Positions 16,792 to 25,445 of a DNA stretch of 64,000 bases are shown here, piece by piece. The notes beneath the pieces are model-generated. The model was not told the DNA's origin. It was given only the letters and a program-made list of their open reading frames with translations, and searched no databases. The stretch covers positions 57,741 through 121,740 of the forward strand of contig NZ_AAUW01000024.1 of assembly GCF_000168975.1 (NCBI RefSeq). The letters are read 5' to 3'. This DNA comes from Roseibium aggregatum IAM 12614 (GTDB lineage Bacteria > Pseudomonadota > Alphaproteobacteria > Rhizobiales > Stappiaceae). A program made the position numbers and the translations under genes. How positions within the stretch are numbered: position 1 is the stretch's first letter; each line of letters starts with the position of its first letter.

Positions 16792-17135
16792 TGGTCCCTC
16801 ACTGCATCAGAGCCGGTCGGAACGGTAAACTTGCTGATCTCCGGGAGAGGCTTGCGGGCCTTGGTCTGTGGCTGTGGCTTTACCTGCGCGGGCGCTGCCG
16901 TCTCCTCCTGCTTGCGAGCTGACCGCATGGCCGCGTATTCCTCGGGAAAAGCCTCGCGATAGACGTTGCAGAAGGTGGAATAGCCGATGGTAACGACACC
17001 TTCCGCCTTTAGCCGCGTCCACAACTGCAAAAGGTTCGGGCATTCCTTCGCGGTCGCGGCAATTTTTTCTTTCTGGGACCTGAACTCAAGGCGCGATTGA
17101 CCCCTTGGCGCCCGTCGTGGTTTCACAGACGACAT
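16785..17135 (-). CDS. traK: TraK-like oriT-binding protein, first gene of the transfer operon
   Basis: 116 residues, strongly basic. Residues 15-70 include LEFRSQKEKIAATAKE and GVVTIGYSTFCNVYREAFPE, a compact helical domain like the IncP TraK family, followed by a Pro-, Lys- and Gln-rich tail. TraK of RK2 binds DNA beside nic and bends it. It is the first gene on the minus strand after a 939-bp intergenic region with several inverted repeats, the expected place for oriT. It overlaps traL by seven bases. Confidence 0.7.
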   Translation of the reverse strand: MSSVKPRRAPRGQSRLEFRSQKEKIAATAKECPNLLQLWTRLKAEGVVTIGYSTFCNVYREAFPEEYAAMRSARKQEETAAPAQVKPQPQTKARKPLPEISKFTVPTGSDAVRDQW

Positions 17136-17202
17136 GCGATTACTACGCCCCGCGAAGCAGAGCGCCCTTCTGATATTGACTATTGAATGTGGATAAGATG
17201 CT

Positions 17203-17276
17203 GTATTGGTCGCACTGCTAAGCGCGATTCACGTACGGCTACGCCGCATAGACGGCGCAAGAAATGCGACCAATAC
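17203..17276. repeat. Perfect 12-bp inverted repeat with a nested short hairpin
   Basis: GTATTGGTCGCA at 17203-17214 is exactly complementary to TGCGACCAATAC at 17265-17276. Between the arms lies a shorter stem, CGCCG / CGGCG with a six-base loop (about 17242-17257). It is 68 bp upstream of traK. It could be a relaxosome binding site or an operator. Confidence 0.75.
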
Positions 17277-17340
17277 GAACAGTATGGTGAGTGTTGGTAC
17301 CCCCTATGCGAGCATCAAAGGACAGTTTTGGTGTTCGCTA

Positions 17341-17380
17341 GGCTCGGGCGATCTTTATTGGCGTTTAGATCGTCCGAGCC
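17341..17380. repeat. 14-bp hairpin with one G-T pair
   Basis: GGCTCGGGCGATCT (17341-17354) pairs with AGATCGTCCGAGCC (17367-17380), one position being a G-T wobble on the plus strand; the loop is TTATTGGCGTTT. There is no T tract on either side, so a simple terminator is unlikely. Confidence 0.75.
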
Positions 17381-18074
17381 GCTAACAGGTCCATTTCTAC
17401 AGCCTATGATTGGGCTTGTATATCCTTTTAAATACTGCTCACCGCGCCTTTTCCACACATCGTATTTTTGCGGTCAACAAACCCTTAATGCCGCTGCGTA
17501 TCAGCGGAAACGTTGAGCACTTGTGCGAATAAGCCAAAGATTCGAATGAGTTCCGAAGGATCGACATGCGAAGCGTTCGTTTAGAAAGTGCCTCACTTTC
17601 TCTATCTTGCCCTCATTCTCTTACGTTCGTTAAACCGCATAAACACGCAATAAAAGGCGTTATTGGTCTTTGCTGTATTTAGCTGGAATTTGAAAGCCGG
17701 TACGGGAGAATAATAGATTTTAAGAGAAACTATCCCTCAAGGTGACAGAAAAACACCTTTCAATGTGTGCAAGCGGAAAACGAAGGATCATTACCCATCT
17801 GCTTTTATTATATTTTTCGTCCTTATCAGCCGTTAAAAGGCTGTAGACGGGGATAACAGTAGAAAAGGCGCATGAATACTAGAAACGCAAACGCTCAAGA
17901 CACCCTGCGTTAGGATATTGACAAACACACGAATCTTGAATCGTGAACTGGACGCGAGTTCAGAAAGGTTCGACGCGCCGCAATTCGAAAACCGGACATG
18001 AACCTTTGGTTGAATCGACGGCGGGGAAAGGGAGGGTTTCGGAGCGCCACTTTTAGTCCGGCCGACAACGACGG

Positions 18075-18329
18075 TCAGCGATCACTGCCAGGTGTCCGGT
18101 GATTGTTCATCGTGTCACGGTCGAGCGACAAACTTTCAAGCTGTTTGCTGTGGCACCGGGAGCATCGGAAATAGGCCGCTGCCTGGCTGACCGGCAGATC
18201 CGTAACCAGCTTGGAAGGAAAACATGCCGGCGGAAATTGTATCGAGCGTCCGCAAGAACGGCACTGCACAACGAGCCACCTTCCGCTTTGTTTTATGTCT
18301 TCGATGGTTTCCATAGCGATAGGTGTCAT
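18075..18329 (-). CDS. Small zinc-ribbon-like protein, unknown function
   Basis: 84 residues if started at the ATG at 18329 (another ATG lies at 18314; longer readings upstream look non-coding in character). Two CxxC pairs, CRSC near residue 24 and CSRC near residue 58, could bind one zinc ion. The segment DIKQSGRWLVVQCRSCG is well ordered and resembles small proteins found scattered in Rhizobiales and Rhodobacterales plasmids. No strong ribosome site is visible. Function is unknown; a nucleic-acid-binding or regulatory role is possible for a ribbon of this size. Confidence 0.5.
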   Translation of the reverse strand: MTPIAMETIEDIKQSGRWLVVQCRSCGRSIQFPPACFPSKLVTDLPVSQAAAYFRCSRCHSKQLESLSLDRDTMNNHRTPGSDR

Positions 18330-18546
18330 GGTGTGGAGGGGAAAAATGTGGTTCTTGTTCTGTTCTAAGCTCGCTTGCTGCCTCTGAATAGCATCTTGCC
18401 GTTCTTCATCGAATAGGACGGTCCACCTACCGAATGCGCCGGATTGTTCGGCGCGACTTGACCCGTCACCATCCAGTGAACCAGATGGCGGACGGAGGCA
18501 AGGTGCAGTTTCGCCATAGGAACAAAGTGGCTCTGGCCAAGGGTCT

Positions 18547-19569
18547 TCAACCCATTTCGGCGATTGACTTACGGAAGCTAGTAGGGGAGACGCCTGCGAT
18601 CCGCCGGAATGCCCGAGCAAAATGCTGTTGGTTCTCGTAGCCCACAGCCAGCGCTACGTCGATAATCCTCGTCGACGGATCAACGAGCAGTGCGCGCGCA
18701 AGATCGAAACGTGCCTCCTGCACAATGTCTGAATAGGATCGACCGCTGTGCTGCAGCCGCCGCTGGAGCGTTCGTTCGCTTATCTGCAACGCTTCTGCCA
18801 TTTCGCGGAGTGCGGGATATCCGCCGGGCAGATAGGGCCGAACGACTTCCCGTAGAGCCTTTGCAAAATTCCATTCCACTACGTCTACGTCCGGAATTGC
18901 TCTGGTTTGGAGGTTTGCGTCGTCCGCCGTAACACCAAAGTCACGCGTGCATGGTCGAGCAAGCAAATCCTTGCTGACCAGGATCGACGTGCAAGGTTTG
19001 CCCACTAGAATATGCGTGTTCGGAAATGCTTCCTGTACAATGGGTGTCGGACGCTGACGCGAAACGAAAGTCATCTCCTGCGGGCACCAGGAAGGTCCGG
19101 CAACGCTTCGAACGATCGAGATCATCGCCTGGAGGTCTACCCATTCGGCTAGACCGATGAATGGATTGTTCTGGAACCCTTCCATTGTACTGATTACCCG
19201 GACCTGGTCGCCCTCGGGCTGCATTCGAATTGACAGAACGTTGTCCTCAAGGGACGCGCAGCGGAGGAATGCGTTGAAACGCGCGAACCCGGTTGGCGCG
19301 TCGAGGATCGCACGCAAGAATGGCGGGCTCAGCGACCCCAGAGTTGCGCGTCTGGCTGACAGGAAACCGAAATCCATCAGCTCGAAGTCGCGGCTACAAC
19401 TAGCGAGCCATTCTAAGCAAAGTGCAAAACTGACATAAGCATCAGGATCGTCGAGGGTCCAGTGTGGCAGGCGCGAGCGCGCTAGCTCGCTTTCGACAGA
19501 CACACCGATCTCTTTGAGTTCCTCGAAATAAAGGTGCAAATGCGCTGCCCTGACGATCGCAATTTCCAT
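18547..19569 (-). CDS. AraC-family regulator with Arabinose_bd-like N-terminal domain
   Basis: 340 residues from the ATG at 19569. The C-terminal 100 residues hold two helix-turn-helix motifs (LREMAEALQISERTLQRRLQ and RIIDVALAVGYENQQHFARA) and the family signature FRRIAGVSPTSFRKS. The N-terminal 200 residues are of the Arabinose_bd/OruR type, which senses small ligands. It lies divergent from the HTH-only fragment and the DUF1254 gene cluster at 20.1-25.9 kb, which it may regulate; no operator was identified. Confidence 0.9.
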   Translation of the reverse strand: MEIAIVRAAHLHLYFEELKEIGVSVESELARSRLPHWTLDDPDAYVSFALCLEWLASCSRDFELMDFGFLSARRATLGSLSPPFLRAILDAPTGFARFNAFLRCASLEDNVLSIRMQPEGDQVRVISTMEGFQNNPFIGLAEWVDLQAMISIVRSVAGPSWCPQEMTFVSRQRPTPIVQEAFPNTHILVGKPCTSILVSKDLLARPCTRDFGVTADDANLQTRAIPDVDVVEWNFAKALREVVRPYLPGGYPALREMAEALQISERTLQRRLQHSGRSYSDIVQEARFDLARALLVDPSTRIIDVALAVGYENQQHFARAFRRIAGVSPTSFRKSIAEMG

Positions 19570-19656
19570 CAACTTGTTACTCGGTTGGCGTTAAATGGGC
19601 AGAGTGAACCGTCGCAATGTGTCACCTTCTGGATGCGTTCATTGGTTTTAACATGC

Positions 19657-20052
19657 ATGCCCTTACGTGAGAAAGAATCTTTCGCTGATCCCCTTCGGGT
19701 AAGAGCCGTCGCGGCGACACTTGCTCTATCGGGTCCCGTCTCGGTCGGTCAGATTGCTGCCCAACTCGGTGCCAGTTCCAGGACGCTTCAACGCCAGTTG
19801 GCGGACCAGGGCGTAAGCTTGCGCGCGATCATTGAAGAAAGCCGGCTTGAAATTGCCCGGGTCCTGCTTTGCAAGACCGACCTGGACGTGCAGGAGATTG
19901 CGGCAAGGAGCGGCTACAGCACGCCCAGCGGCTTTTCACGCGCCTTTGCCCGATGGGCGGGCTGCGCACCCCGGATCTTTCGGAGAAAATTTGGGATGCC
20001 AACCAAGAATAGAAACCAGGTGGCGCGAAATGGGCGGACAGAGTGTTCCTAA
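19657..20052 (+). CDS. AraC-type DNA-binding domain without sensor domain, probable truncated regulator
   Basis: 131 residues from the ATG at 19657. It contains an intact AraC HTH pair (VSVGQIAAQLGASSRTLQRQ and DVQEIAARSGYSTPSGFSRA) but no ligand-binding domain; full relatives carry about 200 residues before this. No strong ribosome site precedes the start. It is most simply the 3' part of an AraC gene whose 5' part was lost. An HTH-only protein could still bind DNA, so a function is not excluded. It sits 64 bp upstream of a DUF1254 gene on the same strand. Confidence 0.6.
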   Translation: MPLREKESFADPLRVRAVAATLALSGPVSVGQIAAQLGASSRTLQRQLADQGVSLRAIIEESRLEIARVLLCKTDLDVQEIAARSGYSTPSGFSRAFARWAGCAPRIFRRKFGMPTKNRNQVARNGRTECS

Positions 20053-20116
20053 AAACTTACGCTTCTTGTCGGCCGACTTAGGCGTCGCACCCTTTATTTT
20101 GTAAAGGAATTTGAGA

Positions 20117-21730
20117 ATGTTTCGTTTTCCACTCATCAGCTGTCTGGCGCTCAGCGCCTCTTTCAGCCCGACATGGGCTGATGTGAGCCAGAATACCCTC
20201 GAAAAGCTGTCCGCCCCGGCAAGCGTTGAGACCAGCATCGGCACTCTCGACTTCAAAGATGGCGTACCGAGCGCCGAGACCGCCAAAAAGGTCTTCGACA
20301 CACTCGATTTCACCAACGCGCTTACCGTCTATAACAACAGTTTCCGCGGCGCCTCGGCGCTGGGGCTGGTCAAGGGTTTCAAAGAATTGGGCGCCGGTAG
20401 CGGCGACGTGATCATCTTCGAGGAGCTTCTAGACGCAAGCTCGCTATTCCTGACCGGGAATGCCGACACCGTCTACTATCTCAGTTACATTGACCTGTCG
20501 GACGGACCCGTGGTGATCGAACAGCCGACCGACGGCCTCGGCACGATCAACGACATGTGGTTTTCCTGGGTCATCGACGTCGGCAGGCCGGGTCCGGACC
20601 GTGGCCTCGGCGGCAAATACCTGATCGTCGGACCCGGCTATGACGGCCCGCTGCCCGAGGGCGGCTATTTCGTCGCGCATTCCAGCACCAACACCGTTCT
20701 CTACGCCGACCGCGCCTTCATCAAGGACGGCAACGACCCCAAGCCCACGGTCGAGAACATCAAGGCGAACATAAAGATCTATCCCTACGCGCCCGGCAGC
20801 TACGGAACGTCTATCGCCGAAGCGCTGAAAGGCGAGGTCAAGCTCGCCGGCGAGCCGAAGATCCCCGAGATGAAGTTCATCAATGGCAGCGGAAAGTCGT
20901 TCAACACCATCCCGCCCAGCGATTACGGCTTCTTCGAGATGATCAACGAGAACGTGCAGAACGAGCCGGCGACGAGCTATGATCTCGAACTGGCCGGCCA
21001 GCTCTCCGCCATCGGCATCGTCAAGGGCAAGGACTTCGCCCCCGACGAGCGGATGAAGAAGATCCTGACCGACGCCGCCGCCGTCGGCCAGGGGGTCGGC
21101 CGTGCGCTCCAGTGGAACTTCGCCGACGCGCATCCCGAATGGGCCCGTTACGAGGACTCGCAATGGGCCTTGATGCTCTGGGAGGGCGGCGCGTTCTTCG
21201 AGACGCCGCCGCCGGCCTTCAAGGACGGCGTGTTCACGCCGCTGCCGCCCACCGGCGCGCGCACGCTCGACAGCCGCACGGCCTTCTACTACGCCTACAC
21301 GCTCGACAGCCCGGCGATGATCATGAACATCCCCGGCGTCGGCTCGCAGTATGTGATCGCCTTCCGCGATGCCGACGGCGACCTCTTCGACGGGGCCAAG
21401 ACCTACAAGGTGACGCTGCCCAAGGACATTCCGGCCGAATTGTTCTGGTCCTTCACGCTCTACGACAACCAGACCCGTTCGATGCTGCAGACGCCGCAGA
21501 AGTACCCGCGCGCCGGCAGCCAGAGCTACCCCTCGCCGGCCGCCGAGGCTGCCGAGGACGGCTCGACGACGGTCTATTTCAGCCCCGAACAGCCGGACGG
21601 CGTGGATCGCGGCAACTGGATCCAGACCGACCCGGAGAAGGGATGGTTCAATATCCTGCGCCTCTACAGCCCTTTGCCCTCGTTCTTCGACAAGTCCTGG
21701 CAGCCCGGCGAGGTCGAATTGGTGCAGTGA
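20117..21730 (+). CDS. Exported DUF1254/DUF1214 protein
   Basis: 537 residues from the ATG at 20117, with AAAGGA upstream. A signal peptide (FPLISCLALSASFSPTWA) is followed by a DUF1254 domain (about 50-180) and a DUF1214 domain at the C-terminus (NWIQTDPEKGWFNILRLYSP, then SWQPGEVELV). The biochemical role of these domains is not established; they are periplasmic and often come in pairs. The 20.4-21.7 kb part is markedly GC-rich relative to the next gene, which suggests a separate origin. It is the first of two intact paralogues plus one remnant in this cluster. Confidence 0.88.
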   Translation: MFRFPLISCLALSASFSPTWADVSQNTLEKLSAPASVETSIGTLDFKDGVPSAETAKKVFDTLDFTNALTVYNNSFRGASALGLVKGFKELGAGSGDVIIFEELLDASSLFLTGNADTVYYLSYIDLSDGPVVIEQPTDGLGTINDMWFSWVIDVGRPGPDRGLGGKYLIVGPGYDGPLPEGGYFVAHSSTNTVLYADRAFIKDGNDPKPTVENIKANIKIYPYAPGSYGTSIAEALKGEVKLAGEPKIPEMKFINGSGKSFNTIPPSDYGFFEMINENVQNEPATSYDLELAGQLSAIGIVKGKDFAPDERMKKILTDAAAVGQGVGRALQWNFADAHPEWARYEDSQWALMLWEGGAFFETPPPAFKDGVFTPLPPTGARTLDSRTAFYYAYTLDSPAMIMNIPGVGSQYVIAFRDADGDLFDGAKTYKVTLPKDIPAELFWSFTLYDNQTRSMLQTPQKYPRAGSQSYPSPAAEAAEDGSTTVYFSPEQPDGVDRGNWIQTDPEKGWFNILRLYSPLPSFFDKSWQPGEVELVQ

Positions 21731-21964
21731 CGGATATCGCTGCCAGTAATACAGAATAATATCGGCCCAGATCGGCGGCGCGCCAAATTCCGACCGCGCC
21801 GCTGATCAATAAAATTAAAGATGAACCCTTTGGAACGACTTCAACACCTTGCAGTTAGCCGGCTCGTACCCATCGGCAAGCTGGTGCCATTGCTCACGCG
21901 TACCCAATCAAAGTTGACGGACGCTGGGGGCTGGCCATTGGAGCGACAAATGTGGAGAATTCTA

Positions 21965-23398
21965 ATGCGGTTTGATTATTTGTTGAAGCAGGCGAGCGGC
22001 TCACTGGCCCTCGCGACATTGGTAGCGGTGACCGCACCCGCAATGGCTGAGGATTGGCCAGGGGTACTGGAGACCAAATCAATCGCCGAAGAGGGTTATG
22101 TCTACGGCCTGCCGATCGTCATGAATTATGCGATCATGTACGATTATGCGATCGATCGGGAATCCGGGCAGTTTAAAGCACCCTTCAATCAGATTAAGAA
22201 TGAAGCTCGTGTCTATACCTACAAGGATACGACGATCATAAGCCCTAACAGCGACACGCCGTACTCGGTCGCGTCGCTCGATCTGCGCGCTGAGCCAGTT
22301 GTCCTTTCGGTACCTGCGGTCGAGAGAAATCGCTATTACTCAGTCCAACTGATCGACGGCAACACCTACAACTACGGCTACATCGGCAGCCGCGCGACGG
22401 GCAATGACGCCGGCGACTACATGGTCGTCGGTCCGGATTGGACGGGGGAGACGCCCGCCGGCATCAAGAAGGTGTTCCGGTCGTCGACGCAATTCTCTTT
22501 CGTTATCTATCGCACCCAGCTTTTTGGTCCCGATGACATGCCAAATGTCGAAAAGGTTCAGGCCGGCTACAAGGTGAGCACGCTCTCGGCATACCAGGGC
22601 AAGCCGGCCCCGGCGGCAGCCCCGGCCCTCGATTTTCCGAAGGTGGACAAGGAGCTCGTCAAGACCAACTTCTTCGAGTATCTGGATTTTGTCCTGCAAT
22701 TCTCCCCTGCCACTCCCGCCGAGGCAGAAATTCGCGCCAAGCTCGCCAGGATCGGTGTCGGACCGGGCAAGTCGTTCCAGTTCAAGGATCTGCCGCTTGG
22801 TCACAGGATCGAAATCGCGCTTGGCATGCGCGATGGCGCCGAAAAGGTGAAGGAATATCTCGGGCAGAAGCTTTTCAAGGCGAATGGCTGGTCGGTGAGC
22901 GATTTGTGGGGGGACGCCGCCTTTATCGATGGCGATTGGATCAAGCGCGCAGCCGGTGCTTCAGCGGGCATATACGGGAACGATGCGGCTGAAGCGGTCT
23001 ATATCCTCGGAAGGAACACCGCCAATGGCGACGAGCTCGACGGCAGCAAGCACGACTACACGCTGACATTTGCCGCCGGCGCGTTGCCGCCGGTCAACTC
23101 GTTCTGGTCGGTGACGATGTATGACGGCAAGACCCAGCTTCTGATCGAGAACCCGATCAACCGCTACCTCATCAACTCGCCGATGCTGTCGGGCATGAAG
23201 AAGAATGCTGATGGGTCGTTGACCCTCTACATTCAGAAAGACTCGCCCGGAACGGAGAAGGAGCCGAACTGGCTGCCGGCGCCGGACGGGCCAATCTATC
23301 TGGCATTGCGCATGTACTGGCCGAACACCGAGGACCCATCCATTCTGCCGGTCGGCAAAGGCACCTGGCAGCCGCCGGCGCTCGAAGTGGCGCAATAG
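21965..23398 (+). CDS. Exported DUF1254/DUF1214 protein, second paralogue
   Basis: 477 residues from the ATG at 21965, preceded by GGAGA; an in-frame ATG at 21821 lacks a ribosome site and would spoil the signal peptide. Signal peptide LALATLVAVTAPAMA. The DUF1254 part has YGLPIVMNYAIMYDYAID and SPNSDTPYSVASLDLRAEP; the DUF1214 part has FAAGALPPVNSFWSVTMYD and ends NWLPAPDGPIYLALRMYWP. The NSDT..Y and FWSVTMYD motifs are the family hallmarks. Function is unknown. It shares the layout but only moderate sequence with the upstream paralogue. Confidence 0.9.
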   Translation: MRFDYLLKQASGSLALATLVAVTAPAMAEDWPGVLETKSIAEEGYVYGLPIVMNYAIMYDYAIDRESGQFKAPFNQIKNEARVYTYKDTTIISPNSDTPYSVASLDLRAEPVVLSVPAVERNRYYSVQLIDGNTYNYGYIGSRATGNDAGDYMVVGPDWTGETPAGIKKVFRSSTQFSFVIYRTQLFGPDDMPNVEKVQAGYKVSTLSAYQGKPAPAAAPALDFPKVDKELVKTNFFEYLDFVLQFSPATPAEAEIRAKLARIGVGPGKSFQFKDLPLGHRIEIALGMRDGAEKVKEYLGQKLFKANGWSVSDLWGDAAFIDGDWIKRAAGASAGIYGNDAAEAVYILGRNTANGDELDGSKHDYTLTFAAGALPPVNSFWSVTMYDGKTQLLIENPINRYLINSPMLSGMKKNADGSLTLYIQKDSPGTEKEPNWLPAPDGPIYLALRMYWPNTEDPSILPVGKGTWQPPALEVAQ

Positions 23399-23418
23399 CG
23401 GCTGTGAATATGTCGAAA

Positions 23419-23442
23419 CGTGGCGCTGAATAAAGCGCCACG
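23419..23442. terminator. Hairpin just after the DUF1254 gene
   Basis: CGTGGCGCT (23419-23427) and AGCGCCACG (23434-23442) form a perfect 9-bp stem with a six-base loop, 21 bp past the stop codon. There is no T tract, so it may act as an mRNA-stabilising hairpin or weak terminator. Confidence 0.5.
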
Positions 23443-23464
23443 AGCACACTGATGAACAGGCCAT

Positions 23465-23587
23465 GAGAACAATCGGGTTCAGACGGTTCCCGGAAAAGGC
23501 TGGAACGTCGTCCTGCGCCTCTACGGACCTTTGGAATCTTGGTTCGACACGTCCTGGAAGCCAGGCGAGATCCAACTCACAGAGTAA
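23465..23587 (+). pseudogene. 3' remnant of a third DUF1254/DUF1214 gene
   Basis: The frame at 23465-23587 translates to NNRVQTVPGKGWNVVLRLYG, then PLESWFDTSWKPGEIQLTE and a stop. This lines up with the C-terminus of the 537-residue paralogue (QTDPEKGWFNILRLYSPLPS, then FFDKSWQPGEVELVQ). There is no start codon or upstream domain in frame. It is the tail of a lost gene, directly after the second paralogue and before the beta-barrel gene at 23637. Confidence 0.8.
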
Positions 23588-23636
23588 GACAACGTTTTCT
23601 CGTTTCGACCACTGAAGCTATAGATCTGGTGAAGAC

Positions 23637-24428
23637 ATGTTGACACGCGTTTTGATTGCGACCGCAATTCTTGTTGGCTCATCAGCTTCGGGCTCCGCTG
23701 AAGATGTCGATCTGGCCAAGAAGCTTTCCAACCCCGTTGCGGCACTGATCAGTGTGCCGTTGCAATGGAATTACGACCAGGGGATCGGTCCATCGGATGG
23801 CAACAAGATGACGTTGAACATCCAGCCGGTCATCCCGATTACGCTGAACGAACATTGGAACCTTATTTCCCGAACGATCGTTCCGGTGGCCTGGCAGCAT
23901 GATATTGCGGGTAACTCGGGTACCCAGTTCGGATTGGGCGATACCACACAAAGCCTGTTCGTTTCTCCTCAGGCTCCCGGCCCCGGCGGCCTTATTTGGG
24001 GCGTGGGGCCGGTTTTGTTGCTACCGACTGGCACCGACGACTTGCTGAGCTCGAAGAAATGGGGCGCAGGTCCTACGGGCGTCGTGCTTCACCAAAGTGG
24101 CCCATGGACAGTTGGTGCTCTCGCCAATCACGTCTGGTCGTTTGCAGGTGATGAAAACCGGAGCGATGTGAATTCGACCTTCATCCAGCCCTTTGTGTCT
24201 TACACCACCAAGGACGCCTGGACATTCACCTTGAATTCGGAGTCCACCTACGATTGGGTTTCCGATGAATGGTCGATCCCCATCAACGCAATGGTTTCAA
24301 AACTCGTCACGATCGACAAGCAGCCGATCAGCTTTCAGGCGGGGGTTCGCTACTACGCAGCAAGTTCGAGCAATGGACCCGAGGGACTAGGGGCTCGGGC
24401 AGCGGTGACGTTCCTCTTCCCCAAATAG
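23637..24428 (+). CDS. Outer-membrane beta-barrel-like protein
   Basis: 263 residues. Signal peptide LIATAILVGSSASGSA, then alternating hydrophobic strands (LNIQPVIPITLNEHWNLISR, GVGPVLLLPTGTDD, TVGALANHVWSFAGD) ending in AAVTFLFPK with a C-terminal aromatic, as in outer-membrane proteins. Proteins of this shape are often labelled transporter or phenol-degradation MetA-like. It follows the DUF1254 remnant and probably belongs to the same unit. No substrate is implied by the sequence. Confidence 0.75.
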   Translation: MLTRVLIATAILVGSSASGSAEDVDLAKKLSNPVAALISVPLQWNYDQGIGPSDGNKMTLNIQPVIPITLNEHWNLISRTIVPVAWQHDIAGNSGTQFGLGDTTQSLFVSPQAPGPGGLIWGVGPVLLLPTGTDDLLSSKKWGAGPTGVVLHQSGPWTVGALANHVWSFAGDENRSDVNSTFIQPFVSYTTKDAWTFTLNSESTYDWVSDEWSIPINAMVSKLVTIDKQPISFQAGVRYYAASSSNGPEGLGARAAVTFLFPK

Positions 24429-24485
24429 TCGGTTGTTTTAGAGCTGGCGCAGTGTGCACTCCTGCCAAAGTCCGCAAATACGCAA

Positions 24486-24506
24486 ATGGCTCATGGCTCA
24501 TGGCTC
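24486..24506. repeat. Three tandem copies of ATGGCTC
   Basis: A 7-bp unit is repeated exactly three times (24486-24492, 24493-24499, 24500-24506), 35 bp upstream of the next gene. It could vary by slippage and change promoter or leader spacing. Confidence 0.85.
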
Positions 24507-24541
24507 AATCGATTTAATTCAAAACGTAAGGAAAATCGCGA

Positions 24542-25360
24542 ATGCGGATTGATCGGATCAGGGCGTTTACACTCGCAATTGCGGTCTACACCAGCCCACT
24601 GGAAGTTCAAGCTGCCGACATTGCCGATACCACAGATGCGGTAAAGCCTTCTCAAGTCACCGAGGGTAGCAATTGGGAAGTCCAGACAACGCTTTATCTC
24701 TGGGCGACCGCGCTTGAAGGATCGCTGGGTATTGGCAATCTGCCAGACGCCAATCTCGATGTTACTTTTTCCGACATCCTGCAAAACCTTGACGGGGCAG
24801 TCATGGGTGACATTCTCGTTCGCAAAGGCGAATGGATGTTTCTGGGCGACATCGTCTGGGCGAACCTCTCCGACAAGGTGAGTTTGAATGTCGCCAATTC
24901 GCCGACGCTGAAATACGATCAACAGCTCCTGATCCTGTCCGCCATTGGCGGCTACGAACTGCCGCTGAATATCGACGTACTTGATTTGAGTGTCACGGCC
25001 GGCGTGCGCTATCAGCAGCTGTCTTCACAGACGACATTGCAGTCAGGAACGTTCCCGATCAGCGCCAACCGCGACCGCACGGAAGACTGGATCGATCCGA
25101 TTTTCGGTCTGGCGCTGCAATACGACATCAACAATCGCTGGCAAATCAATGGACTGACCGATATCGGCGGTTTCGGGGTTGGATCACAACTTACCGCCCA
25201 GGGATTTCTTGCCGCCAGCTACAATTGGAACGACAAGGTTTCTACCGCGCTCGGCTATCGGGCCATCTACACCAATTACGAGTCCGGTAAGGGATCGAGC
25301 ACGTTCGACTACGAAGGAACGCTGCACGGCCCGTTCATGAGCCTCGGCATCCATTTTTGA
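24542..25360 (+). CDS. Exported beta-barrel-like protein
   Basis: 272 residues. A signal peptide (residues 1-24, ending EVQAAD) is followed by repeated amphipathic strands (WEVQTTLYLWATALEGSLGI, DLSVTAGVRYQQLSSQ, FLAASYNWNDKVSTALGYR) and a terminal GPFMSLGIHF ending in Phe, a typical outer-membrane insertion signal. Related proteins are hypothetical outer-membrane proteins next to DUF1254 genes. TAAGGAAAA upstream of the ATG may serve as ribosome site. Ligand unknown. Confidence 0.78.
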   Translation: MRIDRIRAFTLAIAVYTSPLEVQAADIADTTDAVKPSQVTEGSNWEVQTTLYLWATALEGSLGIGNLPDANLDVTFSDILQNLDGAVMGDILVRKGEWMFLGDIVWANLSDKVSLNVANSPTLKYDQQLLILSAIGGYELPLNIDVLDLSVTAGVRYQQLSSQTTLQSGTFPISANRDRTEDWIDPIFGLALQYDINNRWQINGLTDIGGFGVGSQLTAQGFLAASYNWNDKVSTALGYRAIYTNYESGKGSSTFDYEGTLHGPFMSLGIHF

Positions 25361-25445
25361 TTGATGGGATATAAAACTTTCACCTGCGCCGGGTTGGGAA
25401 GCTGGCCGCTTTCGAAGCTCTGCGTCATATGAGGAGGAGTGAAGC

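Larger units (their letters stand above)
17136..18074. other. Gene-free region with several hairpins; candidate oriT and transfer-operon promoter
   Basis: No convincing gene. It contains at least six inverted repeats: 17203-17214/17265-17276, 17341-17354/17367-17380, 17491-17496/17502-17507, 17583-17590/17594-17601 (AGAAAGTG with loop CCT), about 17738-17758 and about 17828-17844. The part after 17400 is AT-rich. An oriT is expected immediately upstream of a traK-like gene, as in IncP plasmids. I could not find a clear IncP nic hexamer (ATCCTG), so the nick position is unknown; a GCGCCCT at about 17162-17168 resembles IncQ-type nic regions but may be chance. Confidence 0.45.

Noticed and set aside
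17187..17516. 109-codon open frame in the traK upstream region
   Set aside because: It spans the inverted repeats, has no ribosome site and no plausible fold; the region is better read as regulatory or oriT DNA.
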